Positions 1 through 8,284 of a stretch of 64,000 bases of DNA are shown here, piece by piece (position 1 is the first letter of the stretch; the number at the start of each line of letters is the position of its first letter). Below the pieces are notes generated by a model. The model worked only from the letters and a program-made list of their open reading frames with translations. It searched no databases and was not told where the DNA came from. Position numbers and translations under genes: made by a program. The DNA is from Xanthomarina arctica (GTDB lineage Bacteria; Bacteroidota; Bacteroidia; Flavobacteriales; Flavobacteriaceae). The DNA lies in NCBI RefSeq assembly GCF_014638915.1, contig NZ_BMFQ01000003.1, positions 744,001 through 808,000 of the forward strand, written 5' to 3'.

Positions 1-903
1 TCTAGCATCAGCATAAAAATTACTCTCTCGCAACACTTCAACAAAAGTCCATACTGCTGGAATCATCACAATAATTGCCAAAACAGATGCAATTCTTGCT
101 ATACGCTTTCTCTTTTGAGAGTTCGCATATTTAAGCATAGGAAAACGCAAGGCCTTTAAAATGATAAAGGTTGCCAAGGCAATAAAAATAGTATTGATTA
201 CAAATAAGTACATGGCTCCAAAAAAGTAAGGCCAATTCCCTTTTGCCAAACCATAACCTGCAGTACATAAAGGAGGCATTAAAGCTGTAGCAATTGCCAC
301 ACCAAAAATAGCAGATGCTATGGTTCCTTTTTTTGTTTTAGCAATAATCAAGGCAGAACCACCAAAAAAGGCAATCAATACATCTCGAATATCTGGCTTT
401 ACTCTTCCTAAAAGTTCGGAAGTATCTTCGCTAAGTGGAAATAACCAGAAAAACAAAAAGGCTGTTAATAAACTCAACACAATCATGATTGCAAGGTTTA
501 TTAACGATTTTTTCATGGTGTCAATATCGTTAACTGCCACCGACATACCAACTCCTAAAATAGGGCCCATTAAGGGAGAAATTAACATGGCTCCAATAAC
601 AACAGCCGTAGAATTTGCATTTAACCCAATGGAAGCCACAAAGATAGAACAAACTAAAATCCAAGCTGTCGCGCCTTTAAAAGAGATGTCTCTTTTTATA
701 GCTTCAATGGTTTCGTCTCTATCTGTATCTTCTCTAAAATCTAGAAGTTCATTTAAAAAATTCTTAATATTATGAAATAAACCTTTCGCATCTTTCTTTA
801 CAGCTTCTTTTGAAGCTTTCACTGCTTCATCTTTTTTCGCATTCTCAGCGGCTTCATTTTTAGCTGTTTCTTCTTCAGAAAAATTGAACTTATTCTCTTC
901 CAT
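1..903 (-). CDS. DUF389 (TIGR00341-type) membrane protein, C-terminus cut by window edge
   Basis: The minus strand is open from an ATG at 903 to the window edge, giving 301 codons without a stop. After a charged, Ala/Lys/Glu-rich cytoplasmic N-terminus (about residues 1-55) come several hydrophobic segments. The first contains STAVVIGAMLISPLMGPILG, a signature of the DUF389 / TIGR00341 family of bacterial integral membrane proteins, whose biochemical role is not established. A second conserved patch near residues 190-215 reads ATALMPPLCTAGYGLAKGNW. The C-terminal end is missing because the window starts inside the gene. The family call is firm; the function is unknown. Confidence 0.85.
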   Translation of the reverse strand, partial: MEENKFNFSEEETAKNEAAENAKKDEAVKASKEAVKKDAKGLFHNIKNFLNELLDFREDTDRDETIEAIKRDISFKGATAWILVCSIFVASIGLNANSTAVVIGAMLISPLMGPILGVGMSVAVNDIDTMKKSLINLAIMIVLSLLTAFLFFWLFPLSEDTSELLGRVKPDIRDVLIAFFGGSALIIAKTKKGTIASAIFGVAIATALMPPLCTAGYGLAKGNWPYFFGAMYLFVINTIFIALATFIILKALRFPMLKYANSQKRKRIARIASVLAIIVMIPAVWTFVEVLRESNFYADAR

Positions 904-991
904 TTTTTGGTATTTAAAACTTGCGTCCAAGATATAAATAAATATCGTTGGTTATTTTTTTTGAATTATTTCTTAGTAAAATTTTTAATGC

Positions 992-2089
992 TTATCCCAA
1001 GTGATTTCCAAAAGTATCTTTTACTTTGTTCAGCACCGCTTTAATGTCTTGTTCTTTGGACTTAGGATAAATAAGTAACACGTCGTCTTTGTCGACAATA
1101 ATATAGTCTTTTAGCCCATCTACAACTACCACTTTATCTTTTTTAGTGCTTATCATATTACCAGAAGCATTTTCCAATATGGTCTTTGCATTTACTACGG
1201 CATTTTGGTTTGAATCTTTATCCAGTTTGTCGTATAAACTTCCCCAAGTCCCCAGATCATTCCAATCGAAAGTGGCAGGAATAACATAGACATTTTTAGA
1301 AGCTTCCATAATGGCATAATCAACTGAAATATTTTCGGCCAAACCATAATTTTCATTTATAAAATCGCTCTCACCTTCGGTATTATAAACGGGAATTCCC
1401 TTTTCAAAAAGTTGAAACAATTCCTGTTGATTCGTTTTAAAAGCGGCTACAACATGTTTTACATGCCACATAAAAATACCTGCATTCCATAAAAAATTAC
1501 CTTGTTCCATGAATTGTTTGGCCGTTGCATAATCTGGCTTCTCTCTAAACTGATTGACCTGTTTGATGTCTTTTTCAAAACTGGTATTATATTCAATATA
1601 CCCATAACCCGTATTTGGAAAAGTAGGTTTAATTCCCAGAGTCATTAAAGCATCGTTTTTTGAACAATAATCAAAAGCTTGTTGCACATTATCTGTAAAA
1701 GCCTGTTCGTCTTCAATCCAATGATCGCTTGGAGCAACAATCATAACAGCATCTGGGTTTTCTTTTTGAATTTTTAAAGACGCATATAAAATGCACGGTG
1801 CTGTGTTTCTCATGGCTGGTTCTAATACCACTTGGCGTTTGGTAACTTCGGGAAGTTGTTGAAAAACCAAATCGTTATAACGTTCATTGGTTAAAATGAA
1901 AATATTCTCCTTCGGAATTATATTAGAAAGTCTTTGAAATGTTTTTTGAATTAATGTATCTCCAGTTCCAAGCATGTCGTGAAACTGCTTAGGAAAATCT
2001 TGTGTACTTACTGGCCAAAATCTGGAGCCTACGCCTCCAGCCATTAATATGGCGTAATAATTTTTATTCATTGAAACTGTTTTTTTCAT
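992..2089 (-). CDS. Mannose-1-phosphate guanylyltransferase (GDP-mannose pyrophosphorylase)
   Basis: Converts mannose 1-phosphate and GTP to GDP-mannose, the donor for mannose and fucose in capsule, LPS and glycoprotein glycans, in the cytoplasm. The 365-aa protein carries the nucleotidyltransferase signature LMAGGVGSRFWP at residues 15-26, with PKQF just after it, the sugar-binding motif WNAGIFMW near residue 201 and FREKP before it. Length matches the short form (about 360 aa) without the C-terminal phosphomannose isomerase domain. Met7 (ATG at 2071, MNKNYYAILMAGG) is an alternative start and gives the more typical N-terminus. The next gene on this strand is the SprT-like gene upstream; there is no obvious operon partner. 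Confidence 0.93.
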   Translation of the reverse strand: MKKTVSMNKNYYAILMAGGVGSRFWPVSTQDFPKQFHDMLGTGDTLIQKTFQRLSNIIPKENIFILTNERYNDLVFQQLPEVTKRQVVLEPAMRNTAPCILYASLKIQKENPDAVMIVAPSDHWIEDEQAFTDNVQQAFDYCSKNDALMTLGIKPTFPNTGYGYIEYNTSFEKDIKQVNQFREKPDYATAKQFMEQGNFLWNAGIFMWHVKHVVAAFKTNQQELFQLFEKGIPVYNTEGESDFINENYGLAENISVDYAIMEASKNVYVIPATFDWNDLGTWGSLYDKLDKDSNQNAVVNAKTILENASGNMISTKKDKVVVVDGLKDYIIVDKDDVLLIYPKSKEQDIKAVLNKVKDTFGNHLG

Positions 2090-2124
2090 TCCTTTGATGA
2101 AGGAAATCTATTTTATTAAAATTT

Positions 2125-2185
2125 CTATTTATCGTTGCGAGATGTCACACGGAGCATAGTCGAAGCCGAAGTATAAACGTAACAA
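2125..2185. repeat. Intergenic short repeat with GAGCATAGTCGAAGCC core
   Basis: The gap between the SprT-like gene and the guanylyltransferase holds a relatively GC-rich stretch with TGTCACACGGAGCATAGTC followed by GAAGCC. The GTAGTCGAAGCC-like core recurs inside paaA (about 44537-44560) and, in related form, inside the GSCFA gene (about 49613-49640). It looks like a dispersed short repeat of Bacteroidetes genomes rather than a promoter. Confidence 0.45.
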
Positions 2186-2234
2186 TCTATTTCATCAAAC
2201 CCGTTAAAAGCTCCCCATTCATTATGGAATAAAA

Positions 2235-2834
2235 TCACTCATCCAACAACTCTACTTCCGCATTCGGATTGAAAAGATACAACTTTCCAGTTCCTATTTC
2301 AACACATTCAATCCGTTTTGTTCTGGTTTCTCCTTTTTTAAATATTTTTCCATTATATAACTTAAAGTTTACACCTATTGGCACCTCAAAAACATAGGTT
2401 TTATCATTTGGCTCGTCAAATTGCTTTAGAGCTAATGCTAATTTAGCATCCGAATCGCTACTGGCTTTTGGGTTTTTAAAATGTTGCGCAAGAAGAGGTA
2501 ATAATTCTTTTGGAAAAACTTCGGGATTTAAAAATGGCAACATCAAGCGCTGAAAAGTATATTTCCATTCCTTTCCGTGTGGTTTTATAAATCTACCAAA
2601 TTTATTATAAGCTTCAAAATGGGCTACTTCATGTATTAAGGTTATTAAAAATCGATAAGAATTTAAATTAGAATTAACCGTAATTTGATGTTTTCCATTA
2701 GGTAAAGACCTATAATCCCCATGTCTGGTTTTTCGCTCTTTTTTCACCTTAACCGATAAATGATCATGATTTAAAAGTTCAAGAACTTGACTTAAAACAT
2801 TTTCGTTTACAAACGGTTTTATGGTGTTTTGCAT
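2235..2834 (-). CDS. SprT-like zinc metalloprotease-fold protein
   Basis: A 199-aa protein with the zinc-binding motif HEVAH at residues 68-72 in the context LITLIHEVAHFEAYNKFG. A third ligand candidate is His86 in HGKEW. This arrangement is typical of the SprT / Spartan-like domain. Cellular members of the wider superfamily act on DNA-protein crosslinks, but the role of the short bacterial versions is not settled. The N-terminal 65 residues are helical and basic, and the C-terminal part (140-199) is beta-rich. It appears to be cytoplasmic, since no signal peptide is visible. The ATG at 2834 is supported by the absence of an earlier in-frame start close by. Confidence 0.8.
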   Translation of the reverse strand: MQNTIKPFVNENVLSQVLELLNHDHLSVKVKKERKTRHGDYRSLPNGKHQITVNSNLNSYRFLITLIHEVAHFEAYNKFGRFIKPHGKEWKYTFQRLMLPFLNPEVFPKELLPLLAQHFKNPKASSDSDAKLALALKQFDEPNDKTYVFEVPIGVNFKLYNGKIFKKGETRTKRIECVEIGTGKLYLFNPNAEVELLDE

Positions 2835-3018
2835 AGCACAAAAATAGTATTTTATTTATATAAAACCATTGGCTATTTCAGGGTTTTAGACATAAATTTT
2901 AGATGAAAAGAAATCCGAATATAGATGCTTGTTATTTATATATCAGATTTTTATCGCTATTTTCATCTTCCTATAAAACTTTTTTATTATTTTCACTCAG
3001 CAAAAATCAATTCATAAA

Positions 3019-4260
3019 ATGAAAAAAATAATCTATTTAGTCGCTCTAATCTTTACATTCACATCATGTTCTGATAATGATGATGAAGTGATTGTAGCAC
3101 AATGCGATCAACCACAAAATATAACTGTCAACAATATAACTTTTGATAGCGCCTCCATAATATGGGACAATGATGGCAACACCTCTTACACTTTAGAATA
3201 TGGTCTGTCTGGATTTTCAATAGGATCAGGAACATCGATAGATATTAACAGTAATTCGGCATCATTATCTAATTTGTCAGGTAATTCAATTTACGATGTT
3301 TATGTAAAAGCCAACTGTTCTGCATCTAACATGAGTCTATACACAGGACCAATAAGCTTTACAACTGCTGCTCCACTTGTGGTTCCCGAGTTTTTACCTA
3401 ATTTGTCTGACCTCAACTTATTCACAGAAAATTTAAACGATTTAACACCCAGTGATCGTGCTTTTATTTACGACTTAAATACCACACTTTTTACAGATTA
3501 TTCACACAAACAACGTGTTTTAGCCCTCCCAGAAGGAACAACAATGGAATATGTGGATGATGGTTTCCCTGTTTTTCCAAACAACACCGTTATTGCAAAA
3601 ACTTTTTATTACTTTAATAATGAGAGAGATGAGTCTGAAGGTCGACAATTAATTGAAACACGTATCATCATTAAGAAAAATGGAGTTTGGGAGTTAGGCA
3701 ACTACAAGTGGAATGCCAATCAAACAGACGCTGTTTTAGACAACACTACAAGTACTGTTCCTATAAGTTATGCAAACAATAATGGAGCGACGGTTAATGT
3801 AGATTATGTGATTCCTTCTGCCCAAGATTGCATAGAATGCCATAGTTCTAGCAATGTTATTTTACCTATTGGTCCAAAACTAAGAGCAATAAACGGAAAT
3901 AACCAATTAGAAGAGTGGATTGCAAACAATTACATCAGTAATTTAACAGACGCATCCCAAGTTTCGATTTTACCTAATTGGGAAGATGCTGTAAATTACA
4001 CTTTAGAAGAACGAGCAAGAGCTTACTTTGATATGAATTGCGCCCATTGCCATAGTGCTGGTGGCAGTTGTGGAGATCAGTCTTACTTAAGGTTTGATTA
4101 CGACACACCTTTTGCAGATACTTATATTCTGGAAGACAAACCCAACATAGATTTTAGAATGTCTATGTATTATGATGGGATAAGCATGCCACTAATTGGA
4201 ACAACGATGATGCATCCGGAAGGCTATGATTTAATTAGAGAGTATTTAAATACCTTATAG
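3019..4260 (+). CDS. Lipoprotein with fibronectin III domain and two CxxCH haem-binding motifs
   Basis: The 413-aa product begins with a lipoprotein signal (MKKIIYLVALIFTFTSCSDN, lipobox Cys17), so it is expected to be anchored in an outer or inner membrane leaflet. Residues about 28-118 form one fibronectin type III domain (CDQPQNITVNNITFDSASI...). The C-terminal two thirds contain CIECH at residues 271-275 and CAHCH at 341-345, the two covalent haem c attachment motifs of SO2930-type diheme cytochromes. Around them are small conserved patches (LYTDYS-like FTDYSHKQR, FPNNTVIAKTFYY). A redox function at the cell surface is inferred; substrate and partners are unknown. The next gene lies 70 nt downstream on the same strand. 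Confidence 0.78.
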   Translation: MKKIIYLVALIFTFTSCSDNDDEVIVAQCDQPQNITVNNITFDSASIIWDNDGNTSYTLEYGLSGFSIGSGTSIDINSNSASLSNLSGNSIYDVYVKANCSASNMSLYTGPISFTTAAPLVVPEFLPNLSDLNLFTENLNDLTPSDRAFIYDLNTTLFTDYSHKQRVLALPEGTTMEYVDDGFPVFPNNTVIAKTFYYFNNERDESEGRQLIETRIIIKKNGVWELGNYKWNANQTDAVLDNTTSTVPISYANNNGATVNVDYVIPSAQDCIECHSSSNVILPIGPKLRAINGNNQLEEWIANNYISNLTDASQVSILPNWEDAVNYTLEERARAYFDMNCAHCHSAGGSCGDQSYLRFDYDTPFADTYILEDKPNIDFRMSMYYDGISMPLIGTTMMHPEGYDLIREYLNTL

Positions 4261-4330
4261 ATTAATTGGTTATCATTAAACCTTTTTATCTTTAAAGAGT
4301 CTTAATAACATAATCCTAAAATAATATAAA

Positions 4331-4789
4331 ATGAAAAAATTAGCATTTATCGCTCTAGTATTTATGGTAAGTTTTACAAATGCACAAGAAAAGATGCAGA
4401 GTAAACAAAAAATGCAAGACTACACGCCAGAAGAAATGGCACAGATACAAACAAAACAACTTACTTTAGATTTAGATTTAAGCGACACCCAGCAAAAACA
4501 AGTGGAACAAATTCAGCTTGAAAATGCAAAAGAAAGACAGGTAATGCAAGAAAAAAGAGGCTCAGAAAATAAAGAAGTCGCTTCTAAAAATGAGCTTAGT
4601 AAGGAAGATAAACTTCAGATGAAAAATGACAGATTAGATCATCAAATAAAGATGAAGAAAGAAATGAAAAGCATTCTTACTCCAGAACAATATACCAAAT
4701 GGGAGAAAATGAATGAGGAAAAGAAAGAGAAGCATCAAAAAAACATGCAACACAAGAAAAAAGCAAGTTTGGGCGCGCAAAAACAATAA
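4331..4789 (+). CDS. Small secreted LTxxQ/Spy-like protein
   Basis: A 152-aa protein with a clear signal peptide (cleavage likely after FTNAQ, residue 19) and a very charged, Lys/Glu/Gln/Met-rich helical body. Two LTxxQ-type motifs are visible: LDLDLSDTQQKQ near residue 50 and ILTPEQYTKWEKM near residue 115. These resemble the repeats of periplasmic Spy/CpxP chaperone-like proteins, but sequence similarity is too low to assign a function. A smaller relative of the same style lies at 22755-23102. It is followed by a strong bidirectional terminator. Confidence 0.65.
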   Translation: MKKLAFIALVFMVSFTNAQEKMQSKQKMQDYTPEEMAQIQTKQLTLDLDLSDTQQKQVEQIQLENAKERQVMQEKRGSENKEVASKNELSKEDKLQMKNDRLDHQIKMKKEMKSILTPEQYTKWEKMNEEKKEKHQKNMQHKKKASLGAQKQ

Positions 4790-4810
4790 GTTCTGTTTTA
4801 ATCAATAAGA

Positions 4811-4848
4811 AAAAGCTACCCTATTTTAGTTAGGGTAGCTTTTTTTTT
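4811..4848. terminator. Bidirectional intrinsic terminator between LTxxQ gene and hemL
   Basis: A perfect 13-bp inverted repeat (AAAAGCTACCCTA, 4811-4823, and its complement at 4831-4843) surrounds a 7-nt loop, with a T run on the plus strand and an A run before it. It sits between two convergent genes and can serve both. Confidence 0.9.
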
Positions 4849-6133
4849 ATAGCGTACTGCAAACAGTGTCGCAAGCAGCAATAGTTTTATCTAAATCCTC
4901 ATAGCTTAAAGCATCTGTTATAAACCAAGTTTCAAAAGCACTTGGCGCAATATAAACTCCCCCTTTTAATAGCCCGTGAAAAAATCCTTTAAAGCGATCA
5001 TTATTTCCTTCGACTGCAGTTTCAAAATCAACCACATCTGTATCTGAAAAGTGAATGGAGATCATAGAACCAATTCTATTAATAGTATGCGGAATTTTAT
5101 GTTTATTTAAAATGGCTTCACAACCTTTATGTAAATACGCTGTCTTTTCAGCAAGGCGATCATAAATGTTTTTATCTGAATTTAATTCTGTTAGCATGGC
5201 CAATCCTGCCGCCATAGCTAAAGGGTTCCCGCTTAAAGTCCCTGCCTGATACACAGGACCAATTGGTGCTAAACAATCCATAATTTCTGAACGTCCTGCA
5301 AAAGCGCCTACAGGTAAGCCTCCGCCAATAACTTTTCCAAAGCAAACAAGATCTGCAACAACATCATATAATTCTTGTGCGCCACCTTTTGCTAATCTAA
5401 AACCTGTCATAACCTCATCGAAAATCAATAAGATGTTGTTAGCATCACATAAGCTTCTAAGCTTTTGTAAAAATTGTTCTTTTGGAGGAATGCACCCCAT
5501 ATTTCCAGCAACCGGTTCTAAAATAATACAAGCAATTTCACCTTTATTAGCTTCAATTAGTTGTTCCACATTATCAATATCATTATATCTTGCCAATAAC
5601 GTGTCTTGAGCAGTTCCTTTGGTAACACCAGGACTATTAGGACTTCCAAAAGTAATGGCTCCACTTCCAGCTTGAATTAAAAACGAATCGCTATGACCAT
5701 GATAACAACCTGCAAACTTTATTATTTTATCTTTCCCTGTATAACCTCTTGCCAAGCGCACAGCACTCATGCAAGCTTCAGTTCCTGAATTTACAAAACG
5801 AATCTTTTCTATATTTGGCACCATAGAAACAGCTAATTGCGCAATTTTTGTTTCAATTTCTGTAGGTGTTCCAAAAGAAGTTCCTAATTTGGTTTTTTCA
5901 ATAACGGCATCAACTACGGGTTTGTGCGCATGACCTAAAATCATAGGACCCCAAGAATTTATATAGTCAATGTATTGATTATCGTCTTCATCTATCAAAT
6001 AAGCTCCAAAGGCTTTTTTTATAAAAACAGGAGTTCCTCCAACAGCGTTAAACGCTCTAACTGGTGAATTTACACCTCCAGGAATCACTTTTTCTGCTTC
6101 TGCAAATAACGCATGACTTCTTTTATATTGCAT
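4847..6133 (-). CDS. hemL: Glutamate-1-semialdehyde 2,1-aminomutase
   Basis: Catalyses glutamate-1-semialdehyde to 5-aminolevulinate, the last step of the C5 route to tetrapyrroles, using PLP. The 428-aa length matches the family. Visible signatures are [20 protein letters not shown] at the N-terminus, [14 protein letters not shown] (117-130), the FDEVMTGFR aspartate motif (238-246) and the PLP lysine Lys267 in [16 protein letters not shown]. The start at 6133 (MQYKRS) fits homologues. The stop abuts the shared terminator. The glucosaminidase gene upstream ends 15 nt before it, so the two may be cotranscribed. Confidence 0.97.
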   Translation of the reverse strand: MQYKRSHALFAEAEKVIPGGVNSPVRAFNAVGGTPVFIKKAFGAYLIDEDDNQYIDYINSWGPMILGHAHKPVVDAVIEKTKLGTSFGTPTEIETKIAQLAVSMVPNIEKIRFVNSGTEACMSAVRLARGYTGKDKIIKFAGCYHGHSDSFLIQAGSGAITFGSPNSPGVTKGTAQDTLLARYNDIDNVEQLIEANKGEIACIILEPVAGNMGCIPPKEQFLQKLRSLCDANNILLIFDEVMTGFRLAKGGAQELYDVVADLVCFGKVIGGGLPVGAFAGRSEIMDCLAPIGPVYQAGTLSGNPLAMAAGLAMLTELNSDKNIYDRLAEKTAYLHKGCEAILNKHKIPHTINRIGSMISIHFSDTDVVDFETAVEGNNDRFKGFFHGLLKGGVYIAPSAFETWFITDALSYEDLDKTIAACDTVCSTL

Positions 6134-6147
6134 GAAATAAGTTCTTA

Positions 6148-6972
6148 TTAATTAGATTTAACTACTAGAATTCTACCTATAGTTAAATCGTTACTCGTTA
6201 AATTATTTAGTTTTTTTAGCTCCTCAACACTTGTTTGATACTTTCTTGACAAAGAATACAAGGTGTCTCCTTTTGCAATTTGGTGTGTATTTTCAGTTTT
6301 TTCAGGACTAGTAGCTCTAGTGGTTTTATTTTCAGAAACAACATCATCGTATTTATAAAGTTGGTAACGTTCTATCAAGCTTATTAATTTTTCTGGATAT
6401 TTTTTATCGGTTGCATAACCTGCTTGGCGTAACCCTTTGGCCCAAGATTCATAATCATGAATATTCAACTGAAAGAGATTTTGATAACGTGATCTATTGG
6501 TTAAAAACAAGGAATGATCTCTATATGAATATTTGGCATCATTATATTTTCTGAAACATTCTTGGGAAGCATCGTCGTCATGATAAATTTTCGCACCCGT
6601 CCACTCATGGCATTTAATTCCAAAATGATTATTTGCCTCGGCAGCCAAACGACCTTTTCCCGAACCAGACTCCAAAATACCCTGCGCTAAAGTGATGCTT
6701 GCAGGAATATGATATAAACGCATTTCTTCTTGTGCGATAGGAGCAAAAAGAAGAATGTATTCTTCAATTGAATTTGGAACTTTTACAACCGTTTCTTCTA
6801 CCACAATCACCTCTACAGTTTCTTCTTTTTTAGGCGTAGGTGTTGGTCTCGTATCTCTAACAACACGTTCCGTTTTCGCTTTACTTTTAGAGCGTTTTGA
6901 ACTTGTTTTCTTACTAGAACCACAACTAAAAACAATCATCCCTAAAACAAATAGCAATATAAATTTTCTCAT
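6148..6972 (-). CDS. Glucosaminidase-domain lipoprotein with C-terminal LysM
   Basis: A cell-wall hydrolase candidate that would cleave N-acetylglucosaminyl bonds in peptidoglycan. The 274-aa product has a lipoprotein signal ending at Cys17 ([11 protein letters not shown]), a Lys/Ser/Thr-rich spacer (about 18-65), a FlgJ/LytG-type glucosaminidase domain (about 70-215) with the catalytic Glu101 in [15 protein letters not shown] and conserved HFGIKCHEW, and one LysM peptidoglycan-binding module at 230-274 ([20 protein letters not shown]). It acts in the periplasm at the murein layer. A short GC-rich palindrome lies just upstream of its start. Confidence 0.9.
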   Translation of the reverse strand: MRKFILLFVLGMIVFSCGSSKKTSSKRSKSKAKTERVVRDTRPTPTPKKEETVEVIVVEETVVKVPNSIEEYILLFAPIAQEEMRLYHIPASITLAQGILESGSGKGRLAAEANNHFGIKCHEWTGAKIYHDDDASQECFRKYNDAKYSYRDHSLFLTNRSRYQNLFQLNIHDYESWAKGLRQAGYATDKKYPEKLISLIERYQLYKYDDVVSENKTTRATSPEKTENTHQIAKGDTLYSLSRKYQTSVEELKKLNNLTSNDLTIGRILVVKSN

Positions 6973-6992
6973 ATTTATTTTCTTCGCACCAG

Positions 6993-7008
6993 CCTGTCGG
7001 CAGACAGG
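6993..7008. repeat. REP-like palindrome (CCTGTC/GACAGG)
   Basis: CCTGTCGGCAGACAGG forms a 6-bp GC stem with a 4-nt loop in the 50-nt gap between two minus-strand genes. It is far more GC-rich than its surroundings. The shape resembles the palindromes seen repeatedly between 27 and 45 kb. Confidence 0.6.
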
Positions 7009-7022
7009 AAAGCGGCAATCTA

Positions 7023-7913
7023 TTAATTAATTATTGGTAATTTCTTCCTTATTAATGTCTTATTCATTCCTTCAATTCCCTGTAACCCTCCTGTATGAAT
7101 AGCCAAAATTTTAGACCCTTTGGGGAAATAACCCTGTTTTATTAAATCGAATATCCCAAACATCATTTTTCCTGTGTAAATAGGATCCAATGGAATGGAA
7201 TACCTTTCATTAAACATGTTAATAAAACTTATTAATTCGGTATTTATTTTAGCATAACCCCCAAAATGATACTCTAGAATTAATTCCCAATTGGAATTAT
7301 TTGCAAATTTACTAATTTCTTCTTGTAAAAAATCACCTTTTAACGCAGGAAACCCAAGAATTTTCTGTTCTGGAAAACTGGAATTAATCAAGCCACTAAT
7401 AGTGCCTCCAGTTCCTACTGGACAACATATAAAATCAAAGGTTTTATCGGTTTCTGTTAGTATTTCTTCACAGCCTTTTACAGCAAAATTATTTGTCCCT
7501 CCTTCCGGGATGAGATAAAAATTGCCAAACAGATTTTTTAAGTTATTTATAAACGAGTCAGTTGTTTTTTCGCGATAAGCTTCTCTAGAAACAAATTGAA
7601 ATTCCATGCCTTGTTGTTTGGCAAACGATAAGGTTGGATTTTCTTGAATTTTATCAGCCAATTCTTCTCCTCTAATCACGCCAATGGTTTTAAAACCAAA
7701 TTCTTTTCCAGTAGCTGCTACAGCCTGAATATGATTAGAATAAGCACCACCAAAGGTTAACAATACTTTTTTATTTAACCGTTTAGCTTCAAGAATGTTA
7801 TACTTTAATTTTCGGTATTTATTCCCTGAGATACATGGATGATTTAAATAATCTGGCTTTATAAAAACCTGGTTATCAAGATCGATATTTAGTAGATTTT
7901 TTATTTCAAACAT
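7023..7913 (-). CDS. 1-aminocyclopropane-1-carboxylate deaminase / D-cysteine desulfhydrase family PLP enzyme
   Basis: A fold-type II PLP enzyme of 296 aa. The PLP lysine is expected at Lys32 in CISGNKYRKLKYNI, followed by the substrate loop GGAYSNHIQA near residue 55 and the glycine-rich phosphate loop PVGTGGTISGL near residue 165. Known family members either open the cyclopropane ring of ACC or release sulfide from D-cysteine. The sequence alone does not separate these, and in Flavobacteria the D-cysteine activity is at least as likely. Cytoplasmic, with no signal peptide. It lies upstream of the glucosaminidase gene on the same strand with a 50-nt gap. Confidence 0.85.
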   Translation of the reverse strand: MFEIKNLLNIDLDNQVFIKPDYLNHPCISGNKYRKLKYNILEAKRLNKKVLLTFGGAYSNHIQAVAATGKEFGFKTIGVIRGEELADKIQENPTLSFAKQQGMEFQFVSREAYREKTTDSFINNLKNLFGNFYLIPEGGTNNFAVKGCEEILTETDKTFDFICCPVGTGGTISGLINSSFPEQKILGFPALKGDFLQEEISKFANNSNWELILEYHFGGYAKINTELISFINMFNERYSIPLDPIYTGKMMFGIFDLIKQGYFPKGSKILAIHTGGLQGIEGMNKTLIRKKLPIIN

Positions 7914-8284
7914 TTAATTGGGAATAACTTTATAGTTGCAAAGATATGAATAAGAAACTGTAAGTCATTCCCTAATTAATTTGCCATTTTATCCAAATTG
8001 TACGCTTTTAAACTTGTTTTTATGCTTTTAACCGAAAATTTGAAACTATCATTTTACAACTTAAAAAAACGATTACATTTATGTTAACATATTGCTAATA
8101 AATTAATCATAATAGCAACAAAAACACAAACTTTATAGTTAATTTTATAAATAAATCGAACTAATAAATTAAAATAATTAAAAATATCATAATTTTTTAA
8201 TATTCTCCCAAAATATAAAGAAGCATTAGCAATGCTTTTACTAATAAATAACCATAAACAGGTTTTAAAACTGATTAATAGCGC
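7914..8284. other. AT-rich gene-free stretch upstream of the first giant adhesin
   Basis: About 370 bp of very AT-rich DNA between divergent genes. It must contain the promoters of both, but no single convincing TAnnTTTG box stands out. An open frame on the minus strand (8084-8305) has the composition of untranslated AT-rich DNA and overlaps the start of the large gene; it is not taken as real. Confidence 0.5.

Noticed and set aside
320-775. 151-codon open frame on the plus strand
   Set aside because: It is antisense to the DUF389 gene, whose translation has clear membrane segments and family motifs.
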